Shown piece by piece: positions 13,425 through 21,677 of a stretch of DNA of 35,839 nt (positions are counted from its first letter, which is position 1; the number at the start of each line of letters is the position of its first letter). The notes under the pieces were generated by a model that had not been told where the DNA came from, did not search any database, and was given only the letters and a program-made list of their open reading frames with translations. The DNA comes from JAEMQF01 sp031419715 (GTDB taxonomy: Bacteria; Pseudomonadota; Gammaproteobacteria; Burkholderiales; Burkholderiaceae_C): assembly GCA_031419715.1 (NCBI GenBank), contig JANOLJ010000101.1:1-35839 (forward strand), given 5' to 3'. The position numbers were made by a program, and so were the translations under genes.

Positions 13425-14501
13425 GTGATCAGGCTCGCCGTCGATTGCATGGGGGGCGACCACGGCCCGTCCGTCACATTGCCGGCCAGTCGGGCTTTTT
13501 TGTTGGCGCACACTAACGCCGAACTCATTCTGGTCGGACGCGAAGCGGAACTGTCGGCAGCGGCGGCGTGGGAACGCTGCTCGGTCGTGAATGCGTCGGA
13601 AGTCGTCGAGATGGACGACCCGGTGGAGGTCGCCCTGCGGCGCAAGAAAGATTCTTCATTGCGTGTCGCGCTGCGCCTGGTCAAGGCCGACGAACACGGC
13701 ATCTCGCAGGCCCAGGCCTGCGTGTCGGCGGGCAATACGGGTGCGCTGATGGCGCTTGCGCGCTATGTTCTGAAGACCTTGGACGGCATTGACCGACCCG
13801 CGATCGCCGCGGTCTTGCCGAACCAGAAGGACGGTTTCACGACGGTGCTGGACCTCGGGGCCAACGTCGATTGCACCGCGGAAAACCTGCTGCAATTTGC
13901 CGTGATGGGCAGCGCCCTCGTCGCTGCCGTGGGCGGCAATGAGAACCCCACGGTCGGCTTGCTCAACATCGGTGAGGAAGCGATGAAGGGCAACGAAGTC
14001 ATCAAGCAGGCCGCCGAACTGTTGCGCGCGGCGGCGGCCGGTGGGCACCTGAATTTTTACGGCAACGTCGAGGGCAATGATGTCTTCAAGGGGACGACGG
14101 ACATCGTGGTCTGCGACGGTTTCGTCGGCAACGTGATGCTCAAGACCGCCGAGGGGCTGGCGGCGATGCTCACCTCCTTCATCAAACAGGAGTTCACGCG
14201 CAACGTCTTCACCAAAGTCGCCGCATTGGTGGCGCTGCCAGTGTTGAATCACTTCAAGCGGCGCGTCGATCACCGCCGCTACAGTGGCGGCGCGCTGCTG
14301 GGGCTGCGCGGCCTGGTGTTCAAGGCGCACGGTGGGTCGGATGCGTACGCCTTCGAACAGGCGCTGATTCGCGCTTATGATGCCGCGAGCAACCACTTGC
14401 TCAGTCGCGTGCACGACCGGATTCTCGAGACGTTGGCAGCCATGCCTGACTCCGTGGAGCTTGCAGCACCCGAGTCGCCCGAACCTTCTCTGAGCGCATG
14501 A
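13425..14501 (+). CDS. plsX: Phosphate acyltransferase PlsX
   Basis: A 358-residue PlsX that transfers acyl groups from acyl-ACP to phosphate, giving acyl-phosphate for the first step of phospholipid synthesis. It shows IRLAVDCMGGDHGPSVTLPA, VSAGNTGALMALAR, LNIGEEAMKGNEV, NFYGNVEGNDVFKG and VVCDGFVGNVMLKTAEG. The GTG at 13425 is chosen because homologues begin with M-I-R-x-A-V-D-C-M-G-G-D; the frame is open to an ATG at 13371, which would add 18 non-homologous residues. Neither start has a clear Shine-Dalgarno sequence. The stop overlaps fabH by 4 bp. Confidence 0.95.
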   Translation: MIRLAVDCMGGDHGPSVTLPASRAFLLAHTNAELILVGREAELSAAAAWERCSVVNASEVVEMDDPVEVALRRKKDSSLRVALRLVKADEHGISQAQACVSAGNTGALMALARYVLKTLDGIDRPAIAAVLPNQKDGFTTVLDLGANVDCTAENLLQFAVMGSALVAAVGGNENPTVGLLNIGEEAMKGNEVIKQAAELLRAAAAGGHLNFYGNVEGNDVFKGTTDIVVCDGFVGNVMLKTAEGLAAMLTSFIKQEFTRNVFTKVAALVALPVLNHFKRRVDHRRYSGGALLGLRGLVFKAHGGSDAYAFEQALIRAYDAASNHLLSRVHDRILETLAAMPDSVELAAPESPEPSLSA

Positions 14502-15487
14502 GATCCACATCGCCGACCTACTCGCGCATCACCGGCACCGGCAGTTTTCTGCCGGGTGAGCGCGTCAGCAATGAAGCGCTGGTGGGCCGGCTTGCGGCTT
14601 CGGGCATTGAGACCTCCGATACGTGGATCGTCGAGCGCACCGGCATCAAGGCGCGCTACTTTGCGGGCGACAGCGAGGTGTGCAGCGACTTGGCGCTCGA
14701 GGCGGCAAACCGGGCCTTGGCCGCCGCCGATTGCGACGCCACGGCGATCGACCTCATCATCGTCGCCACGTCGACGCCGGACATGATCTTCCCCAGCACC
14801 GCGTGCATCTTGCAGCAAAAGCTCGGCGTGCGTGGCTGCCCGGCGTTTGACGTCCAGGCCGTGTGTTCGGGCTTCGTCTATGCGCTGACGATCGCCGATT
14901 CAATGATCCGCACCGGCGCGGCGTCGAAGGCGCTGGTGATCGGCGCCGAAGTGTTTTCGCGCATTCTCGATTTCACCGACCGCACGACCTGCGTGCTGTT
15001 CGGCGACGGCGCGGGCGCGGTGGTGCTGCAAGGCAGCGACACGCCCGGCATTCTGGCCAGCGAACTGCACGCCGATGGCCGCTATGCCGACATCCTGTGT
15101 ACGCCGGGCACGGTGGCGGGCGGCAAGGTCATCGGCGACCCGTTGCTGAAGATGGACGGCCCGGCGGTCTTCAAGCTTGCGGTGGGCGTGCTCGAAACCG
15201 TGGCGCGCTCCGTATTGACCAAGGCCGAGCGTGTGGAAGCCGACATCGATTGGCTGATACCGCATCAGGCGAATATCCGCATCATGCTGGGCACGGCGAA
15301 GAAACTGAAGCTGCCGCTTGACAAACTCATCGTCACGGTCGACGAGCACGGCAACACGTCGGCAGCGTCGATCCCGCTGGCACTGGACGACGCAGTGCGA
15401 CGCGGCAAGATTCGACCCGGCGACACCGTGATGCTCGAAGGCGTGGGTGGTGGCTTCACCTGGGGTGCGGTTCTGCTCGACCTCTGA
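14498..15487 (+). CDS. fabH: 3-oxoacyl-ACP synthase III
   Basis: A 329-residue KAS III that condenses acetyl-CoA (or another short acyl-CoA) with malonyl-ACP to start fatty-acid chains. The catalytic triad is present: Cys123 in QAVCSGFVYAL, His256 in IPHQANIRI and Asn286 in EHGNTSAAS. CVLFGDGAGAVVLQ and GGGFTWGAVLL are further family marks. The ATG overlaps the plsX stop (ATGA). Length and order fit the conserved fab cluster. Confidence 0.97.
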   Translation: MRSTSPTYSRITGTGSFLPGERVSNEALVGRLAASGIETSDTWIVERTGIKARYFAGDSEVCSDLALEAANRALAAADCDATAIDLIIVATSTPDMIFPSTACILQQKLGVRGCPAFDVQAVCSGFVYALTIADSMIRTGAASKALVIGAEVFSRILDFTDRTTCVLFGDGAGAVVLQGSDTPGILASELHADGRYADILCTPGTVAGGKVIGDPLLKMDGPAVFKLAVGVLETVARSVLTKAERVEADIDWLIPHQANIRIMLGTAKKLKLPLDKLIVTVDEHGNTSAASIPLALDDAVRRGKIRPGDTVMLEGVGGGFTWGAVLLDL

Positions 15488-15519
15488 TTCGGCGGCGCCG
15501 ATACTTTGAAACCTCACTC

Positions 15520-16467
15520 ATGAACAAGTTCGCCATCGTTTTTCCAGGACAGGGCTCGCAATCGGTGGGCATGCTCGACGCCTGGGGCGACAACCCGGCG
15601 GTTCAAGACACCTTGGCCGAGGCCTCCAGTGTGTTGGGCGAAGACGTTGCGCGGCTGATCCGCGAGGGCCCGAAAGAGCGGCTTGAGCTCACCACGAACA
15701 CGCAGCCCGTCATGCTGACCGCAGGCTTGGCCTGCTACCGCGCATGGCTCGCGCACACCGGGATCGCTCCGGCGGTTTTCGCCGGTCATTCGCTAGGTGA
15801 GTACACCGCGCTCGTGGCCTGCGGTTCACTCGCCTTCGCTGACGCGTTGCCGCTGGTGCGCTTTCGCGCCCAGGCGATGCAAGACGCGGTGCCCGCGGGC
15901 ACCGGCGCCATGGCAGCCGTGTTGGGTTTGGACGCGACGGCGGTGCGCGAGGTCTGTGGTGAACTGAGCGCAGGCAGCCAGGAGGTTGTCGAGGCGGTGA
16001 ACTTCAACGACCCGAAGCAGGTCGTGATCGCCGGTACCAAGGCCGGCGTGGACAAGGCCTGCGAGGCGTTGAAGGCGCGCGGTGCGAAACGTGCGATGCT
16101 GTTGCCGGTGTCGGCCCCCTTCCACTCAAGCCTGATGAAACCGGCGGCGCAGCGCTTGAGAACGCGCCTTGCCGCGACTGCGTTCGTCGCCCCAAGAATT
16201 CCAGTCATGAACAATATCGACGTCCAGATCCAGGCCGACCCCGAAGCGATTCGCGACGCGCTGTACCGGCAGGCCTTCGGCCCGGTGCGCTGGGTTGAAC
16301 TCGTGCAGGCGCTGCGCTCGCTCGGTGTGATGAGCATCACCGAATGCGGCCCGGGCAAGGTGTTGGCCGGCACCGTGAAGCGCATTGATGCGGAAGTGGT
16401 CGCCAACAGCGTGTTCGACCCGGCGAGTCTGACCGCGGCAGCCGCCGCGCGGGGTGGTGCGGCATGA
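15520..16467 (+). CDS. fabD: Malonyl-CoA:ACP transacylase
   Basis: A 315-residue transacylase moving malonyl from CoA to ACP. The N-terminal FPGQGSQSVGML, the active-site AGHSLGEY with Ser91, and the second catalytic residue His202 in SAPFHSSLMKP are visible, with ITECGPGKVLAGTVKRI near the end. It lies 32 bp after fabH and overlaps fabG by 4 bp. Nothing unusual was seen. Confidence 0.97.
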   Translation: MNKFAIVFPGQGSQSVGMLDAWGDNPAVQDTLAEASSVLGEDVARLIREGPKERLELTTNTQPVMLTAGLACYRAWLAHTGIAPAVFAGHSLGEYTALVACGSLAFADALPLVRFRAQAMQDAVPAGTGAMAAVLGLDATAVREVCGELSAGSQEVVEAVNFNDPKQVVIAGTKAGVDKACEALKARGAKRAMLLPVSAPFHSSLMKPAAQRLRTRLAATAFVAPRIPVMNNIDVQIQADPEAIRDALYRQAFGPVRWVELVQALRSLGVMSITECGPGKVLAGTVKRIDAEVVANSVFDPASLTAAAAARGGAA

Positions 16468-17213
16468 GTGCGGTCGCTCTGGGGGGGCAGGTCGCCTTGG
16501 TCACGGGAGCCTCGCGCGGTATCGGCCGAGCTATTGCGCTGGAGCTGGGGGGCCTGGGCGTCAAGGTCATCGGCACGGCGACCACCGACACTGGAGCACA
16601 AGCGATCAGTGAAGCGCTGGCGTCTTTCCCGGGCAGCCGAGGCGTGTGCCTGAATGTCAACGACAGCGCCCGCGTCGACGCAATCCTCGACGAAATTCTG
16701 AAACTCGAAGGTGCGCTGCACATCCTCATCAACAACGCCGGCATCACGCGTGACATGTTGTCGATGCGCATGAAGGACGACGACTGGAGCGCGGTGGTCG
16801 ATACCAACTTGAGCTCGGTGTTCCGGCTGTGCCGCGCCGTCATGCGCCCAATGATGAAGCAGCGCTATGGGCGCATCGTGAATATCACCTCTGTCGTCGG
16901 CGCCACCGGAAATGCCGGTCAAGCGAACTATGCGGCGGCCAAGGCCGGCCTCGCCGGCATGACTCGATCGTTGGCGCGCGAGTTGGGCAGCCGTGGCATC
17001 ACGGTGAATTGCGTCGCGCCGGGATTCATCGAAACCGACATGACCAAGGCGCTCAGTGAAGCACAGACCAATGCGCTGATGGCGCAGATTCCCGCTGGGC
17101 GCCTGGGTCAGGCCGGCGAGGTGGCGCATGCGGTGGCGTTTCTCGCCTCACCCGGCGCGGGTTACGTCACGGGAACCGAACTGCACGTCAATGGCGGCAT
17201 GTTCATGCACTGA
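16464..17213 (+). CDS. fabG: 3-oxoacyl-ACP reductase
   Basis: A 249-residue short-chain reductase that reduces 3-oxoacyl-ACP with NADPH. VTGASRGIGRAIA (residues 14-26) binds the cofactor, NNAGITRD follows, and the catalytic residues are Ser143, Tyr156 and Lys160 in NITSVVGATGNAGQANYAAA plus K. The end GYVTGTELHVNGGMFM is typical. The ATG overlaps the fabD stop, so translation is coupled. Confidence 0.97.
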   Translation: MSAVALGGQVALVTGASRGIGRAIALELGGLGVKVIGTATTDTGAQAISEALASFPGSRGVCLNVNDSARVDAILDEILKLEGALHILINNAGITRDMLSMRMKDDDWSAVVDTNLSSVFRLCRAVMRPMMKQRYGRIVNITSVVGATGNAGQANYAAAKAGLAGMTRSLARELGSRGITVNCVAPGFIETDMTKALSEAQTNALMAQIPAGRLGQAGEVAHAVAFLASPGAGYVTGTELHVNGGMFMH

Positions 17214-17246
17214 CGCGGCTCCCCGCGAAAGCGATTCTTGCTGGCC

Positions 17247-17285
17247 TTAGAATGCCGCGCTGTTTCTTACAATTACTCCCGGAGG
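17247..17285 (+). promoter_or_regulatory. Possible additional promoter and strong ribosome-binding site before acpP
   Basis: In the 76-bp gap two -10-like hexamers occur, TAGAAT (17248-17253) and TACAAT (17268-17273), neither with a good -35. A strong Shine-Dalgarno GGAGGAG (17280-17286) precedes the acpP ATG. Extra transcription of acpP would suit its need for high protein levels, but this is inference. Confidence 0.35.
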
Positions 17286-17289
17286 AGTC

Positions 17290-17532
17290 ATGAGCGATAT
17301 CGAAGCACGTGTCAAAAAAATCATTGCCGAGCAGCTCGGCGTGCCCGAGTCCGACGTGGCCAACGCGAAGGCGTTTGTTGCCGACCTCGGTGCCGATTCG
17401 CTCGACACGGTTGAACTCGTGATGGCGCTCGAAGACGAATTCGGCATCGAGATTCCCGACGAAGAGGCGGAGAAGATAACGACGGTTCAGCTCGCCATTG
17501 ACTACGCCGTCAAGCATCAAAAGGCGGCTTGA
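17290..17532 (+). CDS. acpP: Acyl carrier protein
   Basis: An 80-residue acidic acyl carrier protein. Ser37 in the DLGADSLDTVELVMALEDEF motif is the attachment site for 4'-phosphopantetheine, added by AcpS encoded at 30516-30932. The strong GGAGGAG Shine-Dalgarno fits high expression. It carries the growing acyl chain for FabH, FabD, FabG and FabF encoded alongside. Confidence 0.98.
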   Translation: MSDIEARVKKIIAEQLGVPESDVANAKAFVADLGADSLDTVELVMALEDEFGIEIPDEEAEKITTVQLAIDYAVKHQKAA

Positions 17533-17571
17533 GTCCCCCGCGACGCCGGTGACAGCAGCCGAGGCGAGTCT

Positions 17572-18816
17572 ATGAGTCGGCGTCGCGTGGTCGTGACCGG
17601 GCTGGGCCTGGTCAGCCCCGTGGGCATTACCGTGGCCGAGGGCTGGGCCAACATCTTGGCCGGCCGCGGTGGCATCGGCCCCATTACGAAATTTGACGCG
17701 ACCCAGCTGGCTTGCCGTTTCGCCGGCGAAGTCAAAGGTTTCAAGGTCGAGGAGTATTTCCCGGCCAAGGACGCGCGCCACATGGACACCTTCATCCACT
17801 ACGGGATGGCGGCGTCGATTCAGGCGGTGCGCGACGCGGGCTTGTTGACCAATGACGCGCTCAATGAAGAGCAGGCCGAGCGGGTCGGCTGCCTCGTGGG
17901 GTCGGGCATCGGTGGCTTGCCGATGATCGAGCAGACCCATGGCGACTACGTGGCCCGAGGCGCGCGCCGCATTTCGCCGTTCTTCGTGCCGGCCTCGATC
18001 ATCAACATGATCTCGGGTCATGTCTCCATCTACTTCGGTTTTCAAGGGCCGAATCTGGCCATTGCCACCGCATGCACGACAGGGTTGCACTGCATCGGCG
18101 AAGCCGGGCGGCTCATCGAGTACGGTGACGCCGACGTGATGGTCGCGGGCGGGTCCGAGGCCACGGTGTCGCCCCTGGGTGTGGGCGGCTTTGCTGCGGC
18201 GCGGGCCTTGTCCACGCGCAATGATGACCCGCAAACTGCCTCCCGGCCGTGGGACAAGGACCGGGACGGTTTTGTCCTCGGCGAAGGCGCGGGTGTGCTG
18301 GTGCTTGAGGAGTACGAACATGCGAAGCGGCGCGGCGCGAAGGTCTATGCCGAACTGACCGGTTTCGGCATGGGCGCCGACGCATTTCACATGACCGCGC
18401 CGAGTGTGGACGGCCCGAAACGCGCCATGAAGGCAGCGCTGCGCAATGCGGGCCTGAACGCGAATCAGGTGCAGTATCTCAATGCCCATGGAACGTCGAC
18501 CCCGTTGGGTGACGTGAACGAGACGAACGCGATCAAACTCGCCTTGGGCGAACAGGCGCGCCACGTGGTTGTCAACTCCACCAAGTCGATGACGGGCCAC
18601 TTGTTGGGTGGCGCGGGCGGCATCGAATCGGTGTTCACGGTGCTCGCGCTGCACCATCAAGTCTCGCCGCCGACGATCAACATCTTCAATCAGGATCCTG
18701 AGTGCGACCTGGACTACTGCGCCAATGAGGCGCGGTCGATGAAGATCGATGTCGCGATGAAGAACAACTTCGGATTCGGCGGCACGAACGGAACGCTCAT
18801 TTTCAAGCGTGCCTGA
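17572..18816 (+). CDS. fabF: 3-oxoacyl-ACP synthase II
   Basis: A 414-residue KAS II elongating acyl-ACP with malonyl-ACP. The Cys-His-His catalytic set is visible: Cys168 in IATACTTGLHCIGEA, His306 in LNAHGTSTPLGD and His343 in KSMTGHLLGGAGG. GEGAGVLVLEE and KNNFGFGGTNGTLIF are further marks. The position after acpP favours FabF over FabB. It starts 39 bp after acpP and its stop overlaps the next gene by 8 bp. Confidence 0.97.
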   Translation: MSRRRVVVTGLGLVSPVGITVAEGWANILAGRGGIGPITKFDATQLACRFAGEVKGFKVEEYFPAKDARHMDTFIHYGMAASIQAVRDAGLLTNDALNEEQAERVGCLVGSGIGGLPMIEQTHGDYVARGARRISPFFVPASIINMISGHVSIYFGFQGPNLAIATACTTGLHCIGEAGRLIEYGDADVMVAGGSEATVSPLGVGGFAAARALSTRNDDPQTASRPWDKDRDGFVLGEGAGVLVLEEYEHAKRRGAKVYAELTGFGMGADAFHMTAPSVDGPKRAMKAALRNAGLNANQVQYLNAHGTSTPLGDVNETNAIKLALGEQARHVVVNSTKSMTGHLLGGAGGIESVFTVLALHHQVSPPTINIFNQDPECDLDYCANEARSMKIDVAMKNNFGFGGTNGTLIFKRA

Positions 18817-19321
18817 ATCCCAGGTGGCCTCGCGCGCGGGCGAGCGTTGGGAAGTACAGGTCTCGATTCGCGATTTTTCGGTTTGGCACGTCGGCGTGGT
18901 GGTGCTGACCGGTAGCGTCGTCGCGGCACTTGGAGCCTGGTGGCTGCAGGCAACGCGCGCGCACAACCACACGATCGCCTGGCTGGCGCTGTCCCTGGCG
19001 ATTGCCGCGGTGGGCCTGGGTGTGTCGCTGTGGCGTATCCGCCCCGCGACATTGAGATTCGATGGGTCAAGCTGGCTGCTCTGGGATGGCGATCACGAGA
19101 ACAGCCAGCCCATCGCCGGTGACGTGCACGTCAGCGTGGATCTCGGAGTCTGGCTGTTGCTTCGATTCGTTTCGCCGATGCGGGCGCTGGGTGCGCGCAC
19201 ACGATGGCTGCCGGTGCAGCCCGGCGCGTCGAAGCACCAATGGCACGCACTGCGCTGTGCGATATATTCGTCCCGCCGGTCGGCACAAGACGAGGCCGCC
19301 AAAGAAGCCAAAGTCGAGTGA
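18809..19321 (+). CDS. YgfX/CptA-like inner-membrane protein (putative)
   Basis: A 170-residue protein starting at a GTG inside the fabF end. Two adjacent membrane helices (about residues 28-46 and 54-72: VGVVVLTGSVVAALGAWWL and IAWLALSLAIAAVGLGVSL) are followed by a beta-rich part (LRFDGSSWLLWDG, GVWLLLRFV) and a C-terminal helix (KHQWHALRCAIYSSRRSAQ). This two-helix-plus-small-domain plan and the pattern of Trp/Arg residues resemble YgfX (CptA), but identity looks low. It is placed between fabF and rpoE and ends only 10 bp before the rpoE ATG, so it may be co-transcribed with the stress operon. Function is not established by the sequence. Confidence 0.6.
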   Translation: MPESQVASRAGERWEVQVSIRDFSVWHVGVVVLTGSVVAALGAWWLQATRAHNHTIAWLALSLAIAAVGLGVSLWRIRPATLRFDGSSWLLWDGDHENSQPIAGDVHVSVDLGVWLLLRFVSPMRALGARTRWLPVQPGASKHQWHALRCAIYSSRRSAQDEAAKEAKVE

Positions 19322-19331
19322 TACGGTTCGA

Positions 19332-19940
19332 ATGAACGCTCCCGATGCCGATAGTGCGCTTGTTGATCGAACCAAGGCGGGCGACGTCAAGGCGTTCGAG
19401 ATGCTTGTCGTCAAGTACCAGCGAAGGATTGAGCGGCTGATCGGTCGCATGGTACGAGACGTCGATCTCGTTCCGGACATCGCGCAGGAGACATTCATTC
19501 GCGCGTATCGGGCGATCCCTCAGTTTCGCGGGGACAGCGCTTTCTACACCTGGTTGTACCGGATCGCGGTGAATACCGCGAAGAAGGCGTTGATGGAGAT
19601 CAAGCGCGACCCTGTCGTGACCGAATCGGCGCTTGCCTCTCGTGACGACGATGATGAAACTTCCCGGGTCGAGAATGAACTAAGCGACGGCGAGACGCCG
19701 GATGCCATCTTGGCCAGCAAACAAATCGCGGCTGCGGTGAACTCGGCGATGGCGGCGCTGTCAGAAGAGCTGCGACAAGCCATCACGTTGCGCGAAATCG
19801 AAGGCCTGAGTTACGAGGAAATCGCCGAACTGATGAATTGCCCGATCGGCACGGTGCGTTCGCGCATCTTCAGGGCGCGGGAAGCCATTGCCGAACGGCT
19901 GCGGCCGTTGCTTGGCACGCGCGAGGGCGATCGGTGGTAG
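19332..19940 (+). CDS. rpoE: RNA polymerase sigma factor RpoE (sigma-E/AlgU type ECF)
   Basis: A 202-residue ECF sigma factor for envelope stress. Region 2 is AFEMLVVKYQRRIERLIGRM and DIAQETFIRAYRAIPQFRGD with FYTWLYRIAVNTAKK (-10 recognition); region 4 is LREIEGLSYEEIAELMNCPI with GTVRSRIFRAREAI (-35 recognition). The frame is open upstream, but the ATG at 19332 gives the normal N-terminus. It is followed by its membrane anti-sigma factor, RseB and the DegP protease, a complete sigma-E circuit. No convincing sigma-E autoregulatory promoter was seen just upstream. Confidence 0.96.
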   Translation: MNAPDADSALVDRTKAGDVKAFEMLVVKYQRRIERLIGRMVRDVDLVPDIAQETFIRAYRAIPQFRGDSAFYTWLYRIAVNTAKKALMEIKRDPVVTESALASRDDDDETSRVENELSDGETPDAILASKQIAAAVNSAMAALSEELRQAITLREIEGLSYEEIAELMNCPIGTVRSRIFRAREAIAERLRPLLGTREGDRW

Positions 19941-19976
19941 CGATGAAAGAAAGAATCCGTAGAAGGGATGCTGAGC

Positions 19977-20597
19977 ATGTCGAACACACCTGCGCATGAC
20001 GCCGAATTGCTCTCGGCGCTTGCCGACGGAGAGCTTGCCTCGGCTGACGTGGCTCGCGCTTGCGCGAAATGGCGGTCCGGGGACTCCGCCCATGCGACAT
20101 GGCATGCCTACCATCTGATCGGTGACGTGCTGCGCTCGGAGGACTTGGCGAGCAGCCCACAGAGCGATCACGCCGCGCTCAACAGACTGCGTCAACGGTT
20201 GGTTCACGAGCCCGTGGTTCTTGCACCCTCGGCCGCGTTGCACGTAGCGCCTCGATCGCAGCGCAAGCCCTGGCCCTGGGTGGCGCTGTCTGCCGTGGCG
20301 GCGGGCTTCGCCGCGGTGGCGGGCGTGCTGGTCGTCTTGGGGGGGCTGGCAGCAGACTCTCAGGATCCCGCGGCGCAAATCGCCCGATCTGATGCAGCGG
20401 TTCCCATCACGATCGCGGGCGCCCCGTCGCGGCCACCGACGCAGTCCCCCGAGCCCTTGTTCGCCGACGGCAAGCTGGTGCGTGACGCCAGGCTGGACCA
20501 CTACCTCGACGCGCACAAACACTTTTCTGGGGTCTCTGCGCTGGGGGTTCCGTCGACGTTCTTGCGTGGGGCCACCTCCGATGCGTCGAATCGCTGA
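19977..20597 (+). CDS. rseA: Sigma-E anti-sigma factor RseA (MucA type)
   Basis: A 206-residue single-pass membrane anti-sigma factor. The N-terminal cytoplasmic part (LLSALADGELASADVARAC, WHAYHLIGDVLRSEDL) binds sigma-E; a membrane helix follows at about residues 97-124 (WVALSAVAAGFAAVAGVLVV); the periplasmic end has LDHYLDAHKHFSGVSALGVP, a motif common in betaproteobacterial RseA. The second ATG (19977) is preferred because AAGGG touches the first ATG (19968) directly but is nine bases from the second. It is released by proteolysis upon envelope stress, with RseB as brake. Confidence 0.9.
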   Translation: MSNTPAHDAELLSALADGELASADVARACAKWRSGDSAHATWHAYHLIGDVLRSEDLASSPQSDHAALNRLRQRLVHEPVVLAPSAALHVAPRSQRKPWPWVALSAVAAGFAAVAGVLVVLGGLAADSQDPAAQIARSDAAVPITIAGAPSRPPTQSPEPLFADGKLVRDARLDHYLDAHKHFSGVSALGVPSTFLRGATSDASNR

Positions 20598-20615
20598 TTG
20601 TTCGCCCACTTGCGC

Positions 20616-21617
20616 ATGCTGATTCGGAGTTTGACGCTGGGGGCTGTCTTGGCCACGATGGCCTGGACCCATGCTGCCGCTTCGCAGCCGCAGGCTGTGC
20701 GCGACTGGCTCATGCGCATTCACCAAGCGGCCAGCCAAAGCAACTTCCAGGGCACCTTCATCGTCAGTGGTGGTGGGTCGGTGGCCAGCGCACGCATTGC
20801 GCACTTTTGCGATGGCCGCAATCAGTTCGAACGCATTGAGTCCCTGGACGGGCCGGCGCGACAGGTGTTTCGCCACAACGATGTCGTTCACACGCTGTGG
20901 CCGGCGAGCAAAATCGCGCGTGTCGAGCAGCGTGATCTCCTGACATCGTTCCCGGCGCTGTTGACCGCGGGTGACGACCGCATCCATGAGCTGTATGACG
21001 TCCAGGCGCAGGCGGCGGAACGCATCGCGGGGCGAGAGGCCCATGTGCTGTGGGTTCGCCCGCGTGATGCGCACCGCTACGGCTATCGGCTCTGGGCGGA
21101 CAAGGCGTCGGGCCTGCTTTTGCGCTCCGACGTGCTGGGCGAAAAGATGGAAGTCCTCGAGACCGCCGCGTTCTCCGATGTCGCGATTGGAATCGCGCCG
21201 CGATTTGACAGTGTCTTGCTGCCCATGCGCAGGCTTGAGGGGTATCGCGTCCTGCGCCCGGTGCTGCGCCCGACGACGCTCGACGCCGAAGGCTGGGCGG
21301 TGCGCCGGGCACCGCCAGGCTTTCGGCAGGTGAGTTGTGTGCGACGCTCCATCGACCGGATGGACAGTTCGAACCCCGCGAATGACGGGCCGGCGGATCG
21401 GGACGTGCTTCAGGCTATTTACTCCGATGGATTGACGCATGTGTCGTTGTTCATCGAGCCCTACGATGCCGCCCGGCACACCCGGGCGCTGGCAACATCG
21501 ATTGGGGCAACCCAGACGCTGATGCTGCGCCAGGGCTTGTGGTGGATCACGGCCGTAGGAGACGTGCCGTCGGCGACCTTGCAAATGTTCGCAAACGGGT
21601 TGGAGCGAAACCGCTAG
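20616..21617 (+). CDS. rseB: Sigma-E regulatory protein RseB (MucB type)
   Basis: A 333-residue periplasmic protein with an N-terminal signal peptide (MLIRSLTLGAVLATMAWTHA, cleavage near AAAS). The large N-terminal LolA-like domain follows (WLMRIHQAASQSNFQGTFIV, then RQVFRHNDVVHTLWPASKI) and a smaller C-terminal domain (VSLFIEPYD, MLRQGLWWITAVGDVP). RseB binds RseA and shields it from cleavage, and senses lipoproteins or LPS. The ATG at 20616 gives a clean signal peptide; a TTG at 20598 is in frame. The normal rseA-rseB-degP order is kept. Confidence 0.9.
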   Translation: MLIRSLTLGAVLATMAWTHAAASQPQAVRDWLMRIHQAASQSNFQGTFIVSGGGSVASARIAHFCDGRNQFERIESLDGPARQVFRHNDVVHTLWPASKIARVEQRDLLTSFPALLTAGDDRIHELYDVQAQAAERIAGREAHVLWVRPRDAHRYGYRLWADKASGLLLRSDVLGEKMEVLETAAFSDVAIGIAPRFDSVLLPMRRLEGYRVLRPVLRPTTLDAEGWAVRRAPPGFRQVSCVRRSIDRMDSSNPANDGPADRDVLQAIYSDGLTHVSLFIEPYDAARHTRALATSIGATQTLMLRQGLWWITAVGDVPSATLQMFANGLERNR

Positions 21618-21637
21618 CGCCTGTCAGGAGACAGGCG
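21618..21637 (+). terminator. Hairpin in the rseB-degP gap
   Basis: A perfect 8-bp stem, CGCCTGTC (21618-21625) and GACAGGCG (21630-21637), with a 4-nt loop begins right after the rseB stop. It is followed by TCATTTCTTC, which is only moderately T-rich. It could be a weak terminator or an RNA-stability/processing element that lowers degP expression relative to rpoE. It is 40 bp upstream of the degP start. Confidence 0.5.
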
Positions 21638-21677
21638 TCATTTCTTCGGATTCCAGTTGTTCAGAGGCAGACTCAAC

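Noticed and set aside
15786..17129. Open frame of 447 codons antisense to fabD and fabG
   Set aside because: Both genes on the plus strand have complete catalytic motifs; the antisense translation is unlike any known protein.
17203..18972. Open frame of 589 codons antisense to acpP and fabF
   Set aside because: Shadow of strongly conserved genes; composition is typical of antisense frames in high-GC DNA.
19761..21584. Open frame of 607 codons antisense to rpoE, rseA and rseB
   Set aside because: It spans three recognised genes on the opposite strand, is rich in His, Arg and Gln as typical for shadow frames, and shows no domain.
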